From Kiritimatiellia bacterium (GTDB taxonomy: Bacteria; Verrucomicrobiota; Kiritimatiellia; RFP12; UBA1067), in contig JAGBTH010000044.1 of the NCBI GenBank assembly GCA_017631385.1, positions 1-40,981 on the forward strand: DNA of 40,981 bases, written 5' to 3'. This document shows positions 9,177-16,259 of this stretch, in pieces (the stretch's first letter is position 1; the number at the start of each line of letters is the position of its first letter). Position numbers and translations under genes: made by a program. The notes under the pieces are model-generated. The model had not been told where the DNA came from, did not search any database, and saw nothing but the letters and a program-made list of their open reading frames with translations.

Positions 9177-9974
9177 ATGTTAAAAATCGCGTTTTTAGCT
9201 TTTCTTCAGGGTGTAGCGGAGTTTCTGCCTATATCTAGTTCAGGCCATCTCGTAATTAGCCAGCATTTTCTAGGCGTCCATATTGATGGCTTAAGACTCG
9301 ACATAGCTCTTCACGTAGGAACATTGATATCAATCGTTGTATTTTATAGGACTCAGCTAGGGCGTATTTTAATGAATTGTTTGTCGCCGCGTGTAGCTAG
9401 CATTGATCGCCGCGAAGCTTGGCTATTCGTTCTAAAAATATTTGTTAGCTCTATACCCGCTATCTTGGTGTATTTTTTACTTAAGGATTATATCGAAGGA
9501 TTTTTTGAAGATGCTAGAATCGTCGGCGCGTTCTTGATATTTACAGGAATAGTCTTAATTACGACCCGATTTTTGCCGAAGGGTTATAAGGGAGTTAGTT
9601 TTTTAAAGGCTTTATTTATGGGCATTGCCCAAGCGTTAGCCTTATTGCCAGGAGTTTCGCGTAGCGGCATGACGCTCGCTAGCGCTCGTATGAGCGCGGT
9701 AGAAGCTGAGAAAGCGGCTGAATTTTCATTTTTAATGTCGGCCCCATTGATTTTAGGGGCTCTCGTTTTAGAGATTATAAAATCCTTTGGCGAAAGTGAA
9801 GCCTCAGCCTCAGCTCAAGTATCATGGCCTATGCTAATCTTCGGGATGATCGTCGCGGCGATTGTTGGGTATTTTTCGCTTAAGATTTTAGTTAAAGCGC
9901 TAAAGGGTAGATGGTTTTGGCTTTTTGGGCCATATTGCATTTTAGCTGGAATTATGACAATGTTGTTCGTATAA
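9177..9974 (+). CDS. uppP: Undecaprenyl-diphosphatase
   Basis: UppP (BacA) is an inner-membrane phosphatase that recycles undecaprenyl pyrophosphate for peptidoglycan and polysaccharide synthesis and gives bacitracin tolerance. The 265-residue protein has the two family motifs: FLQGVAEFLPISSSGHLV at the N-terminus (Glu-rich and SGH motifs) and LLPGVSRSGMTLASARM near residue 160, with the catalytic Ser and Arg. About eight hydrophobic segments cover the protein, and length is typical. It follows the unknown membrane protein after 15 nt and is likely cotranscribed with the phosphatase. nagA starts 58 nt downstream from a separate promoter. Confidence 0.95.
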   Translation: MLKIAFLAFLQGVAEFLPISSSGHLVISQHFLGVHIDGLRLDIALHVGTLISIVVFYRTQLGRILMNCLSPRVASIDRREAWLFVLKIFVSSIPAILVYFLLKDYIEGFFEDARIVGAFLIFTGIVLITTRFLPKGYKGVSFLKALFMGIAQALALLPGVSRSGMTLASARMSAVEAEKAAEFSFLMSAPLILGALVLEIIKSFGESEASASAQVSWPMLIFGMIVAAIVGYFSLKILVKALKGRWFWLFGPYCILAGIMTMLFV

Positions 9975-9993
9975 AGCGCAAACTCATTTTTTG

Positions 9994-10002
9994 TGTTATA
10001 AT
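9994..10002 (+). promoter_or_regulatory. Extended -10 promoter for nagA
   Basis: TGTTATAAT is an extended -10 element just after uppP; no good -35 box is visible. The start point would be near 10009, leaving a 24-nt leader with AAGGAG at 10021-10026 before the nagA ATG. Confidence 0.5.
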
Positions 10003-10032
10003 ATAATCGTATTTAAAAACAAGGAGAACAGT

Positions 10033-11190
10033 ATGCAGAAGACAATTATTAAGAATGCTCATGTTATTTCGCCTGACGTAGATCTTGAAAATGCTACGAT
10101 TGTAATCGAAGGCAAGAAGATTAAAACCGTCACGACTAAGAAAGTTTCGGAGAAGGGCGCGACGACTGTTGTTGACGTTAAGGGTCAGTATGTAATGCCT
10201 GGCTTTATTGATGTTCATACGCATGGTGCTCTTACGTACGACTTCTGTGATGCTGATGAAGAGGCTATCTTTAAGCTCGCTGAAGCTAAGCTCCAAGAAG
10301 GCGTAACATCGTTCCTCCCAACTACGCTTACAGTTTCGAACGAGGAGCTTAAGGTCGCTGCTAAGAATGCCAAGAAGTATGCTGACGCGGGTATGCCATA
10401 TTCTAAGATTCCTGGTATTCACCTCGAAGGTCCGTTTATTAATGTAAAGTGCTGCGGCGCCCAGAATCCCGCGTTTGTTCGTAAGCCTGAGATTTCTGAG
10501 GTTAAGGAAATTTCGAAGATTTATCCTGTTAAGCTTATTTCGTATGCGCCCGAGACTGAGGGTGGTGCGAAGTTCGCCAAGGATTGTATTAAGATGGGGG
10601 TAGTCCCTAGCTGCGGTCATACGGGCGCTAAGCTTAGTGAGCTTATGCCGGCTTACAAGAACGGCTTAAGACACATGACGCATTTCTGTAATCAGATGAC
10701 GCCTTTACATCATCGCGAAATCGGTATGGTCGGCGCGGGCTTTTTAATTGAAGATCTTAATACCGAGGTAATCTGCGATAAGATTCATCTTTGCCCTGAT
10801 ATGTTAAGACTCGTCTTTACGCGTCGTAATCTCGCGCACGTCCAGATTATTACCGATTCACTTCGCTGCTCTCATTGTAAGGACGGTTACGCCTTTACGA
10901 TGGGTGGGCTGGAGGTTAAGCTTGAGAATGGCGAGGCGCGTCTCGTTAAGGGCGGTAATCTCGCAGGCTCAACGCTTTGGATGGGTATTGGCCTTAAGAA
11001 TGTCCGCGATGTTACGGGTCTTGAGCTTAAGGATCTTGTAAGAACAACATCGTGGAATCAGGCCATTGAGCTTGGTCTTGGTGATGAACTTGGTAAGGTC
11101 GAAAAGGGCTATACAGCCGACCTCGTAGTCCTAAATCCACGTAGTTGGAAAACTTCAGCCGTCTTCGTTGACGGCGAACAAAGAATATGA
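10033..11190 (+). CDS. nagA: N-acetylglucosamine-6-phosphate deacetylase
   Basis: NagA removes the acetyl group from GlcNAc-6-phosphate in amino-sugar catabolism and cell-wall recycling. The 385-residue cytoplasmic amidohydrolase has the metal-binding PGFIDVHTHGA (HxH) near residue 60. GIHLEGPFIN contains the catalytic-region Glu, followed by SCGHTGAKLSE and TDSLRCSH with the active-site Asp, although the latter departs from the usual TDA motif. Length is typical. The ATG at 10033 follows AAGGAG by 6 nt; an upstream in-frame ATG at 9991 precedes the predicted transcription start and is rejected. Codon use is strongly biased to GCT/AAG/CTT codons, suggesting high expression. No nagB or transporter is adjacent. 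Confidence 0.93.
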   Translation: MQKTIIKNAHVISPDVDLENATIVIEGKKIKTVTTKKVSEKGATTVVDVKGQYVMPGFIDVHTHGALTYDFCDADEEAIFKLAEAKLQEGVTSFLPTTLTVSNEELKVAAKNAKKYADAGMPYSKIPGIHLEGPFINVKCCGAQNPAFVRKPEISEVKEISKIYPVKLISYAPETEGGAKFAKDCIKMGVVPSCGHTGAKLSELMPAYKNGLRHMTHFCNQMTPLHHREIGMVGAGFLIEDLNTEVICDKIHLCPDMLRLVFTRRNLAHVQIITDSLRCSHCKDGYAFTMGGLEVKLENGEARLVKGGNLAGSTLWMGIGLKNVRDVTGLELKDLVRTTSWNQAIELGLGDELGKVEKGYTADLVVLNPRSWKTSAVFVDGEQRI

Positions 11191-11196
11191 TATAAT
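11168..11196 (+). promoter_or_regulatory. tRNA-Ser promoter overlapping the end of nagA
   Basis: TTGACG (11168-11173) and TATAAT (11191-11196) are separated by exactly 17 bp. The -35 box lies inside the last nagA codons and the -10 begins directly after the nagA stop. Initiation would fall near 11203, nine bases before the mature tRNA 5' end. Confidence 0.75.
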
Positions 11197-11211
11197 ATGC
11201 GCCAACGATTT

Positions 11212-11305
11212 GGAGGGATGGCTGAGTGGCTGAAGGCAGCGGTTTGCTAAATCGTCGTACGGTTTAAGTTCCGTACCGGGGGTTCGAATCCCCCTCCCTC
11301 CGCCA
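11212..11305 (+). tRNA. tRNA-Ser (anticodon GCT)
   Basis: The acceptor stem GGAGGGA (11212-11218) pairs with TCCCTCC (11295-11301), followed by discriminator G and an encoded CCA. The D arm begins GCTGAGTGGC, the anticodon loop is TTGCTAA with anticodon GCT, reading AGC/AGT codons. A long class II variable arm (CGTACGGTTTAAGTTCCGTAC) and the T arm GGGGGTTCGAATCCCCC complete the fold. The 94-nt length fits a serine tRNA. Confidence 0.97.
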
Positions 11306-11361
11306 ATTTAGGCGATTAGATAGCTCGTTGGCGCATTTATTTCTTCCCAATAGGTATACAC

Positions 11362-12315
11362 TTGGCTACTAGCCAAAATATTGGTCCTTATAGAATAATT
11401 TGTCCCCTCGGCTCAGGAGGTATGGGGGCTGTTTATGAGGTTGTGCCAATTTCTGGGGGTGAATCTTTAGCTCTTAAAAGCTTTACTTCCGTAGGCTCGC
11501 ATGCTGAATTTCTTCGTAAGCGCTTTGTAGCCGAAGGTAAAATTCTATCTAAGCTTAATCATCCTCAACTCGTTAAGGTTTATGAGTTAGGGTATGATGA
11601 AGTAATAGGATCCCCATATTTTACGATGGATATGGTCTTAGGACCTAATGGTAGCCCATGTACTCTAGAAGATTTGCGGCGCAAAGGAGAAATTGACGAA
11701 AATGCCGTTGCGATATTTTATGCTGATTTGCGCTCTGCACTAAAATACCTCCATGAAGAGGGCGTTGTACATCGTGACGTTAAGCTAGAGAATGTGCTTA
11801 TTAATTCCGAACGACGAGCTATTCTTTCGGATTTTGGCGTTTCGCGCATAATAAAGCCTGATTTACGCCAAGAACTCGCTGTAACTACAACATTCGCGTC
11901 AGATCGTGCGCCGATTATGGGGAGCGCGGGCTATCTTTCGCCTGAGCTTAAATCAGGCGCGGCTGCTACGCCAGCGGATGATGCCTGGGCGCTCGGTGTC
12001 TTAACATTTAGGCTTTTAACTGGCGTTTGGTACGAAAAAGATTCATCGGCGATGGAATTGTTGGCAGGTTTCGATCGAAAGTGGGCGAAACTTTTGGAAG
12101 TGCTTTTAAATCCTGATCCTAAAAAGCGTTTGCCAATTCCGCCCGCACCATCGCTCTTGTCGGCGCGACGTAGAATTTTAAGTCGTGTCTTTTGGATAGG
12201 CGCGGCATGTATGGGGTTAGTAGGTGTTTGTATTTTTATTGCTTCATATTTTTCAACGCCTCACTATGACTTCGATGAGTTTTTTCCGCCAGAAGTGGAG
12301 GAGGTGGCGTTATGA
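11362..12315 (+). CDS. Membrane-anchored Ser/Thr protein kinase
   Basis: This is a Hanks-type kinase of 317 residues. The N-terminal catalytic domain carries the glycine loop PLGSGGMGAVYE, a Lys in LALKSF, the catalytic loop VVHRDVKLENVLI, and SDFGVSRI for the DFG motif; GSAGYLSPE is the activation-segment end. A single membrane segment near residues 272-292 (FWIGAACMGLVGVCIFIAS) leaves only about 25 residues outside, so there is no visible sensor domain. The start is a TTG with a weak AGG upstream; no earlier in-frame start keeps the glycine loop intact. It overlaps the ECF sigma gene by 4 nt (ATGA), so the kinase probably signals to that sigma factor or is controlled with it. Confidence 0.88.
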   Translation: MATSQNIGPYRIICPLGSGGMGAVYEVVPISGGESLALKSFTSVGSHAEFLRKRFVAEGKILSKLNHPQLVKVYELGYDEVIGSPYFTMDMVLGPNGSPCTLEDLRRKGEIDENAVAIFYADLRSALKYLHEEGVVHRDVKLENVLINSERRAILSDFGVSRIIKPDLRQELAVTTTFASDRAPIMGSAGYLSPELKSGAAATPADDAWALGVLTFRLLTGVWYEKDSSAMELLAGFDRKWAKLLEVLLNPDPKKRLPIPPAPSLLSARRRILSRVFWIGAACMGLVGVCIFIASYFSTPHYDFDEFFPPEVEEVAL

Positions 12316-12908
12316 GCGTATTCCCAGAAACACCAACAATGCTTTTAACGCGTATCGCAGTACTCTCTACTGGCGAAGATCAATCAGTATGGACAGAGTT
12401 TTTTGAGTTGTATGAACCTGCTATGCGATTATATCTCGTTAATCGAGGAATTGATGAATTAAAGGCTGAAGATATAGTCCAAGATGTTTTTGTTAAGTTA
12501 GTGGGTGTATTGCGAACAGGCTCTTACGATAAAAAGCGCAGTAGATTTCGCACATATCTATCGCATTTATTGTACAATGAGATGATCGATCATTATCGGC
12601 GGGCTCAAGCGCGGCGAGAAGATTTACATATTCCGATTGAAGAAGGAGATATCGAAGTTGCCTCAACGGTAGGCGACGTGTTAGATAGAGAGTGGGCTAA
12701 AGCGCGTCATTTAGCGGTAGTTGCGCATATTCTTCAAAAAACTGCGCTTTCGGCGCAATCTAAGCGTGTTTATCAAGAGTTGGTTACTACAGGCGATACA
12801 TGCGAAGAAGTTGCTAAGCGTATGGGAATTAAGGCGGCTGCCGTTAGACAGATTAAATCGCGTATAGGTCGAATGGTCGCGGCGCTTGAAGAAAGGCTCG
12901 GGGAATGA
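12312..12908 (+). CDS. ECF-type RNA polymerase sigma factor
   Basis: The 198-residue protein has sigma region 2 at about residues 30-100, including AEDIVQDVFVKL and the -10 recognition segment with RFRTYLSHLLYNEMIDHYRR. Region 4 near 145-195 contains the helix-turn-helix TCEEVAKRMGIKAAAVRQIK. There is no anti-sigma factor next to it; instead it sits between a Ser/Thr kinase and a formylglycine-enzyme-like protein, overlapping both by 4 nt. Kinase-linked ECF factors occur in Planctomycetes and relatives, where phosphorylation may replace the anti-sigma switch. That mode is an inference for this operon. The factor would direct RNA polymerase to an unknown target set. Confidence 0.88.
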   Translation: MSVFPETPTMLLTRIAVLSTGEDQSVWTEFFELYEPAMRLYLVNRGIDELKAEDIVQDVFVKLVGVLRTGSYDKKRSRFRTYLSHLLYNEMIDHYRRAQARREDLHIPIEEGDIEVASTVGDVLDREWAKARHLAVVAHILQKTALSAQSKRVYQELVTTGDTCEEVAKRMGIKAAAVRQIKSRIGRMVAALEERLGE

Positions 12909-13981
12909 AGGCTATTCTTACGCTATTTCTGAGCTTTTTATTCAGTTTCGCTCTTATAGGCGCGACTGCGGAGTATGAAATGGAGCGTCAGGAAGTTAAA
13001 AAGCTTCTCGCCGAAGATTTCGCCGCGCTTAATAAAGGTAAGTTAACTCTAGCTCAAGTTGGCGAGAGAGCTCTCGCATTAGCCGAAAAATCGAGTGGAA
13101 CTATTCGTCGACGTATTCTTTTTGATGGTGCGCGGCGAATTTTCGAGCGAGTAGGAGATGATGAGCGTGTAACGAAGATTAAAGAGCAACTAGATTTAGA
13201 GACGAGACTTTTCGTTACTTCGGGTAAAACCGCTTTATTGCGCTTAGGTAAATATGGTGAGATAGAATTCGCTCATTGTCCGACGGGAACTGTAGATTTA
13301 GCTATTCATTGGCGTAATGGAAAGACTAAGAGTGTTAATTTAACTAAACCGTATTGGGTTATGAAGTATCCTCTTACGCGGCGCCAATCAGCATTATTCC
13401 CGCCGCTAGATCCGCCGAATGGGATAGTTACTGAGGAGGCGTTTAAGAATTATGTCTGCCTTAACCGTACTCAAGCTGAAGGGTTGTGCGAATATTTTAC
13501 GCGGCACTTTAAAGATGAGCTGCCCGATGGTTATGTTGTGCGGCTACCGACATTAGCGGAGTGGGAGTATGCGTTTCATGCGGGAACAAAAGATACTGAG
13601 AGTCCGTTTTACGAGCTATTGCGCATTCATGTTAATGATGAGATTGATCGTGCTGTTAGATATGATTATGATGGCGGTAAACCTCAGCGCGAGAAAGCGG
13701 TTAATGCATGGGGAATCGGTGATTGGTGTGGTCAGGAGAAAGTTTATGATACGGTTGATCCGTCAAAGATAGAGGTTTCGCCTAATGATAAGGGCGATTT
13801 TATCCAAGTTCGTGCGCTTCCGCCGTTAGATACTACGGTTGACCCATGCTTTACATATAAAGGCTCTGATGGAATGACGCTTATCCGCATGCCATTCTGG
13901 GCGCGTTGGAATGCCGCGCGTATCGGTTTTAATCAGGATTGGAGTCCAATTCGCCTCGTTATCGCGCCTAAGATAAAGTAA
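12905..13981 (+). CDS. Secreted FGE-sulfatase (SUMF1)-fold protein, probably non-catalytic
   Basis: The 358-residue protein has a signal peptide (KAILTLFLSFLFSFALIGAT) and a helical N-terminal region of about 100 residues. A C-terminal domain resembles the formylglycine-generating enzyme fold. Clues are the opening KPYWVMKYPLTRRQ, the characteristic YVVRLPTLAEWEYAFHAG near residue 215, WGIGDWCGQE, and the end segment RIGFNQDWSPIRLVIAPK. The end segment lacks the pair of Cys needed for copper-dependent formylglycine formation, so it is probably a carbohydrate- or ligand-binding derivative. ATGA overlap with the sigma gene makes it the third gene of a coupled operon; it may be the exported output or the sensor of the kinase pathway. 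Confidence 0.75.
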   Translation: MKAILTLFLSFLFSFALIGATAEYEMERQEVKKLLAEDFAALNKGKLTLAQVGERALALAEKSSGTIRRRILFDGARRIFERVGDDERVTKIKEQLDLETRLFVTSGKTALLRLGKYGEIEFAHCPTGTVDLAIHWRNGKTKSVNLTKPYWVMKYPLTRRQSALFPPLDPPNGIVTEEAFKNYVCLNRTQAEGLCEYFTRHFKDELPDGYVVRLPTLAEWEYAFHAGTKDTESPFYELLRIHVNDEIDRAVRYDYDGGKPQREKAVNAWGIGDWCGQEKVYDTVDPSKIEVSPNDKGDFIQVRALPPLDTTVDPCFTYKGSDGMTLIRMPFWARWNAARIGFNQDWSPIRLVIAPKIK

Positions 13982-14094
13982 AATTACTGTCACACTCCTC
14001 TTTTCTATTGCGTATAGCATATTGGCGTCTGGTATGTTCAAGGGAGTGCGCGGGTTAGAATACGCATTGTCGACTATCATGTAAGAGCGAAATG

Positions 14095-14103
14095 TGGTAT
14101 AAT
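14095..14103 (+). promoter_or_regulatory. Extended -10 promoter of the structured RNA and operon
   Basis: TGGTATAAT is a perfect extended -10 element; no good -35 box is present at 16-18 bp. Initiation would fall near 14110, exactly where the long pseudoknotted RNA begins. The upstream part of the gap (13982-14094) holds no gene; it has short crossing inverted repeats (CACTCC/GGAGTG and GCGTAT/ATACGC). Confidence 0.6.
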
Positions 14104-14109
14104 AATCTT

Positions 14110-14291
14110 ACACTTCTTTCGAAAGACTGGTAATCGTTCGAATAAGGGAAGGTGTATCACTAGGATAACTGTATTCATTTGCGGTGTCCTCTGTGTGCAT
14201 TTCCCTTGGGCATACCAGTCGCCTCGAAAGAAATCACACAGAGGCACCGCTTTTTTCGCACACAGGAGCGGGGCTGATGTACGGGGTGTGC
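14110..14291 (+). ncRNA. Pseudoknotted leader RNA, copy 1
   Basis: The transcript can fold with three long-range helices. Helix A pairs 14114-14122 with 14224-14232 (9 bp) and 14125-14132 with 14213-14220 (8 bp), separated by an AA/GCC internal loop. Helix P3 pairs AAGGGAA (14144-14150) with TTCCCTT (14201-14207). Helix B pairs 14181-14197 with 14235-14250 (16 bp, one bulged T) and is followed by six T. The order A, P3, B, P3', A', B' makes B a pseudoknot with A and P3. A last hairpin, GCACAC/GTGTGC (14258-14291), ends directly at the AAAGGAGG ribosome-binding site of the next gene. An RNA with the same helices is found at 28057-28304. The class is not one I recognise; a leader or a separate small RNA are both possible. 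Confidence 0.75.
14181..14256 (+). terminator. Terminator-like helix B of RNA copy 1
   Basis: GCGGTG-t-CCTCTGTGTG pairs with CACACAGAGG-CACCGC, 16 bp in all, followed by TTTTTT at 14251-14256. Its 37-nt loop contains the 3' halves of helices P3 and A, so folding of those helices could change termination. The 5' arm CTGTGTGC (14191-14198) could alternatively pair with GCACACAG (14258-14265) after the T run, which would be an antiterminator. Confidence 0.65.
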
Positions 14292-14306
14292 AAAGGAGGA
14301 TGAGTT

Positions 14307-15002
14307 ATGTCAGTTGGAGCTGAAAATCAGACCGACAAAAATCAAACTGACTCTAATTGGCGGTTTGGAGCGTGGTTCAAAAAATGGTTATTATCATTAT
14401 CGCTGAAAAATAAAATTTTTATAGTTGTCTTATTTATATCTTTAATTGGTTGGTTTATTGTTTGTGTTAAAGGTAGCGATGAAACTAATTTTTTTGAGAC
14501 CAATGATCCTGTTGCTCGGATACAACAAGTCAATATGGCGCAGTCTAGACTTTGTGTATTAAAAATTAATGCGAAGACATGTTTATATGGCGAGCATAAG
14601 ATGAGTGATTACGATTTGACTCCATACAAAGTGGGGTATAGTCATGGTGGAGAAGTTGATATTGTTGTAGATTTAGACGAAGCGAGAGTTGAGTTGATGG
14701 ATGAGCATATAAAAATCTATGTTCCTGAACCTCATATAGATGAAGCGACACTTAATATTAGGCCAGAGAGTTTAAGGCGTGTAAGAATCTCCGGAGGCTT
14801 GCGAACTGAAACGCAAAGGTCGAAAAAAGATAATGAACTTAAGTTTAAAATTGTGGAAGATTTTAAAGAAACTATTAATGTTAATTTTCCTAAGAAAGAA
14901 GCTAGAAATCATGCTCTTATTGTTTTAAAGTCGCTGTATGCAACTCTGGGCTTTCATAACGTAGAGATTGAGTTTATTCCTGTAAATGCTGACGTAAAGT
15001 GA
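14307..15002 (+). CDS. Membrane-anchored DUF4230-like protein
   Basis: The 231-residue protein has a polar N-terminal tail, one membrane helix (residues about 34-53, KIFIVVLFISLIGWFIVCVK) and a soluble C-terminal domain. The pattern of a small-molecule-free beta domain with GGEVDIVVDLDEARVELMDE and IKIYVPEPHID resembles DUF4230, a family of single-pass proteins of unknown function. Family membership is judged by pattern only. It starts 7 nt after an excellent ribosome-binding site (AAAGGAGG) and directly follows the structured RNA. The next gene is a second member of the same family, 8 nt away, so the two may form a heteromer. It opens a run of nine membrane and zinc-ribbon genes. Confidence 0.6.
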   Translation: MSVGAENQTDKNQTDSNWRFGAWFKKWLLSLSLKNKIFIVVLFISLIGWFIVCVKGSDETNFFETNDPVARIQQVNMAQSRLCVLKINAKTCLYGEHKMSDYDLTPYKVGYSHGGEVDIVVDLDEARVELMDEHIKIYVPEPHIDEATLNIRPESLRRVRISGGLRTETQRSKKDNELKFKIVEDFKETINVNFPKKEARNHALIVLKSLYATLGFHNVEIEFIPVNADVK

Positions 15003-15010
15003 GGTATAAA

Positions 15011-15637
15011 ATGAAAAATTTAAAAATGATAATCCATTGGTTGGGACCTTTAGGTTGTGTGACACTATGTGTTCTTATCATATTACTTATGCACCTTGCG
15101 ATCAAAAATATTGGAAATATGTTAGGAGGTGTTTTCGATCCGAAGTTGAGTTACTCTATTGATACTTCAATAACTGGAATAAAAGAAGTTAATTTACTTA
15201 AGCCCTATCGAGTGATTACAGCGGGGTTTTCAGAGGCAAAATACGCTATCGGCGATAAAGAAGCTGTGTTGAAATATCAATATAAAGGAATGGCAGAATA
15301 TTCGGTGGACTTGAGCACATTGAAGTGTGTAAAAAATGATGGCAATTTAGAGTTGGAGTTGTGTGAGCCAGTCTTAGAAAAACCAATTATGATTAACATT
15401 CCCGATCCGCGTATGTGGGATGTAACGGCTCCATTGGGAAAAAGGGGAGATTGTAATGAATGGTTCCGCAATGAAGAAGGAAAAATTATTGACAAACAAA
15501 TAAGGGCAGATGTTGATACAGAGGAAAATTGCCAAAAAGCAAAACAACAAACAGAAGATATCTTGAGATATTTGTTATTGCCGCACATTCAGGATGCATC
15601 AAGAATTCAATTTCGCTGGAAGGCTAAAAAGGATTAG
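15011..15637 (+). CDS. Second membrane-anchored DUF4230-like protein
   Basis: The 208-residue protein has one N-terminal membrane helix (LGCVTLCVLIILLMHLAI) and an outer domain. It repeats the scheme of the previous gene: a beta region around YKGMAEYSVDLSTLKCVKND, then a proline-containing strand EKPIMINIPDPRMWD, then a C-terminal amphipathic part. Compared with the first copy it has extra Cys residues. The ATG at 15011 follows GAGG by 6 nt; an upstream in-frame GTG at 14999 would overlap the previous stop and is less likely. Paralogous pairing with gene 14307 points to a duplicated function. The molecular role is unknown. Confidence 0.6.
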   Translation: MKNLKMIIHWLGPLGCVTLCVLIILLMHLAIKNIGNMLGGVFDPKLSYSIDTSITGIKEVNLLKPYRVITAGFSEAKYAIGDKEAVLKYQYKGMAEYSVDLSTLKCVKNDGNLELELCEPVLEKPIMINIPDPRMWDVTAPLGKRGDCNEWFRNEEGKIIDKQIRADVDTEENCQKAKQQTEDILRYLLLPHIQDASRIQFRWKAKKD

Positions 15638-15641
15638 TAAT

Positions 15642-15842
15642 ATGTCAGTTGGTACTTATAGGGTTACTGATAAGAAATGTGCTACATGTAATTGGTGGTG
15701 TGGCGCGCGTCAGGTACAGTTTCAGGCTAATAGGCCGTATTATGTGATGGCGAATGCTAGTCCATCGCCTTGTCAGGCATGTGGCCAAAATAAAACTCCT
15801 GGATCAGTCTGTCTTAGATGGCAGAAGTGGGTCAGCATTTGA
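15642..15842 (+). CDS. Small Cys-rich (zinc-ribbon-like) protein
   Basis: The 66-residue protein has Cys at 13, 16, 20, 44, 47 and 57: a CATCNWWC cluster, then CQACG, then CLRWQKW at the end. The pattern fits a small zinc- or metal-binding fold of the kind found in many gut bacteria as CxxC...C...WxKW proteins of unknown function. There is no signal peptide or membrane segment. The ATG at 15642 is chosen because the conserved Cys-rich part begins there and it follows the preceding stop by 4 nt; a longer reading would run back through the DUF4230-like gene. Confidence 0.7.
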   Translation: MSVGTYRVTDKKCATCNWWCGARQVQFQANRPYYVMANASPSPCQACGQNKTPGSVCLRWQKWVSI

Positions 15843-15896
15843 CCGTGCTATTTTTATAAAAATAACGAAAATTTAAAAATAAAAAAAGAGGTTTTT

Positions 15897-16184
15897 ATGA
15901 GTACGATAAAAGAATTGATGGAAATACGTCGAGTTTATTCTTTAAGTAAAGCAATCGAAGAAGGTAAAGTAGGAAAATGGATCGCGACTCAACTAATTTT
16001 AAAAACGCTAATTTTAATAGTTGTGATAACTTTTAAGGCTATTATTTTGCCAGGGCGAATTATTTGGGTGTTGACCGGGCGACGTAGATTAAGCACAGTG
16101 GCACGCTTTTTTTACTTTTTATTATTTACGGTTATTACTTATGCTATATTAATAGAATTAATCATGGAATTTTTTAGAAAATAA
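15897..16184 (+). CDS. Small two-helix membrane protein
   Basis: I do not recognise this 95-residue protein. It starts with a short charged helix (TIKELMEIRRVYSLSKAIEE). Two membrane segments follow, at about residues 30-53 (TQLILKTLILIVVITFKAII) and 69-90 (ARFFYFLLFTVITYAILIEL), joined by a basic loop with TGRRR. A GAGG ribosome-binding site precedes the ATG. It lies between the Cys-rich protein and the DUF1232-like protein on the same strand, so it is most likely part of the same operon and membrane assembly. Confidence 0.65.
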   Translation: MSTIKELMEIRRVYSLSKAIEEGKVGKWIATQLILKTLILIVVITFKAIILPGRIIWVLTGRRRLSTVARFFYFLLFTVITYAILIELIMEFFRK

Positions 16185-16259
16185 AATGATGTGAATGTTA
16201 AATGGCAAATTTGATGTATAAATGGATTATGAAAATCCTGTGGACATAGGAGGTGTCAA

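Noticed and set aside
9952-10620. A 222-codon open frame on the minus strand
   Set aside because: It is antisense to nagA, which has clear metal-site motifs; the codon bias of nagA creates the open frame.
14264-14285. GGGGCTGATGTACGGG resembles the 5' end of tmRNA
   Set aside because: There is no tRNA-like domain, tag frame or 3' partner; it lies in the loop of the last leader hairpin.
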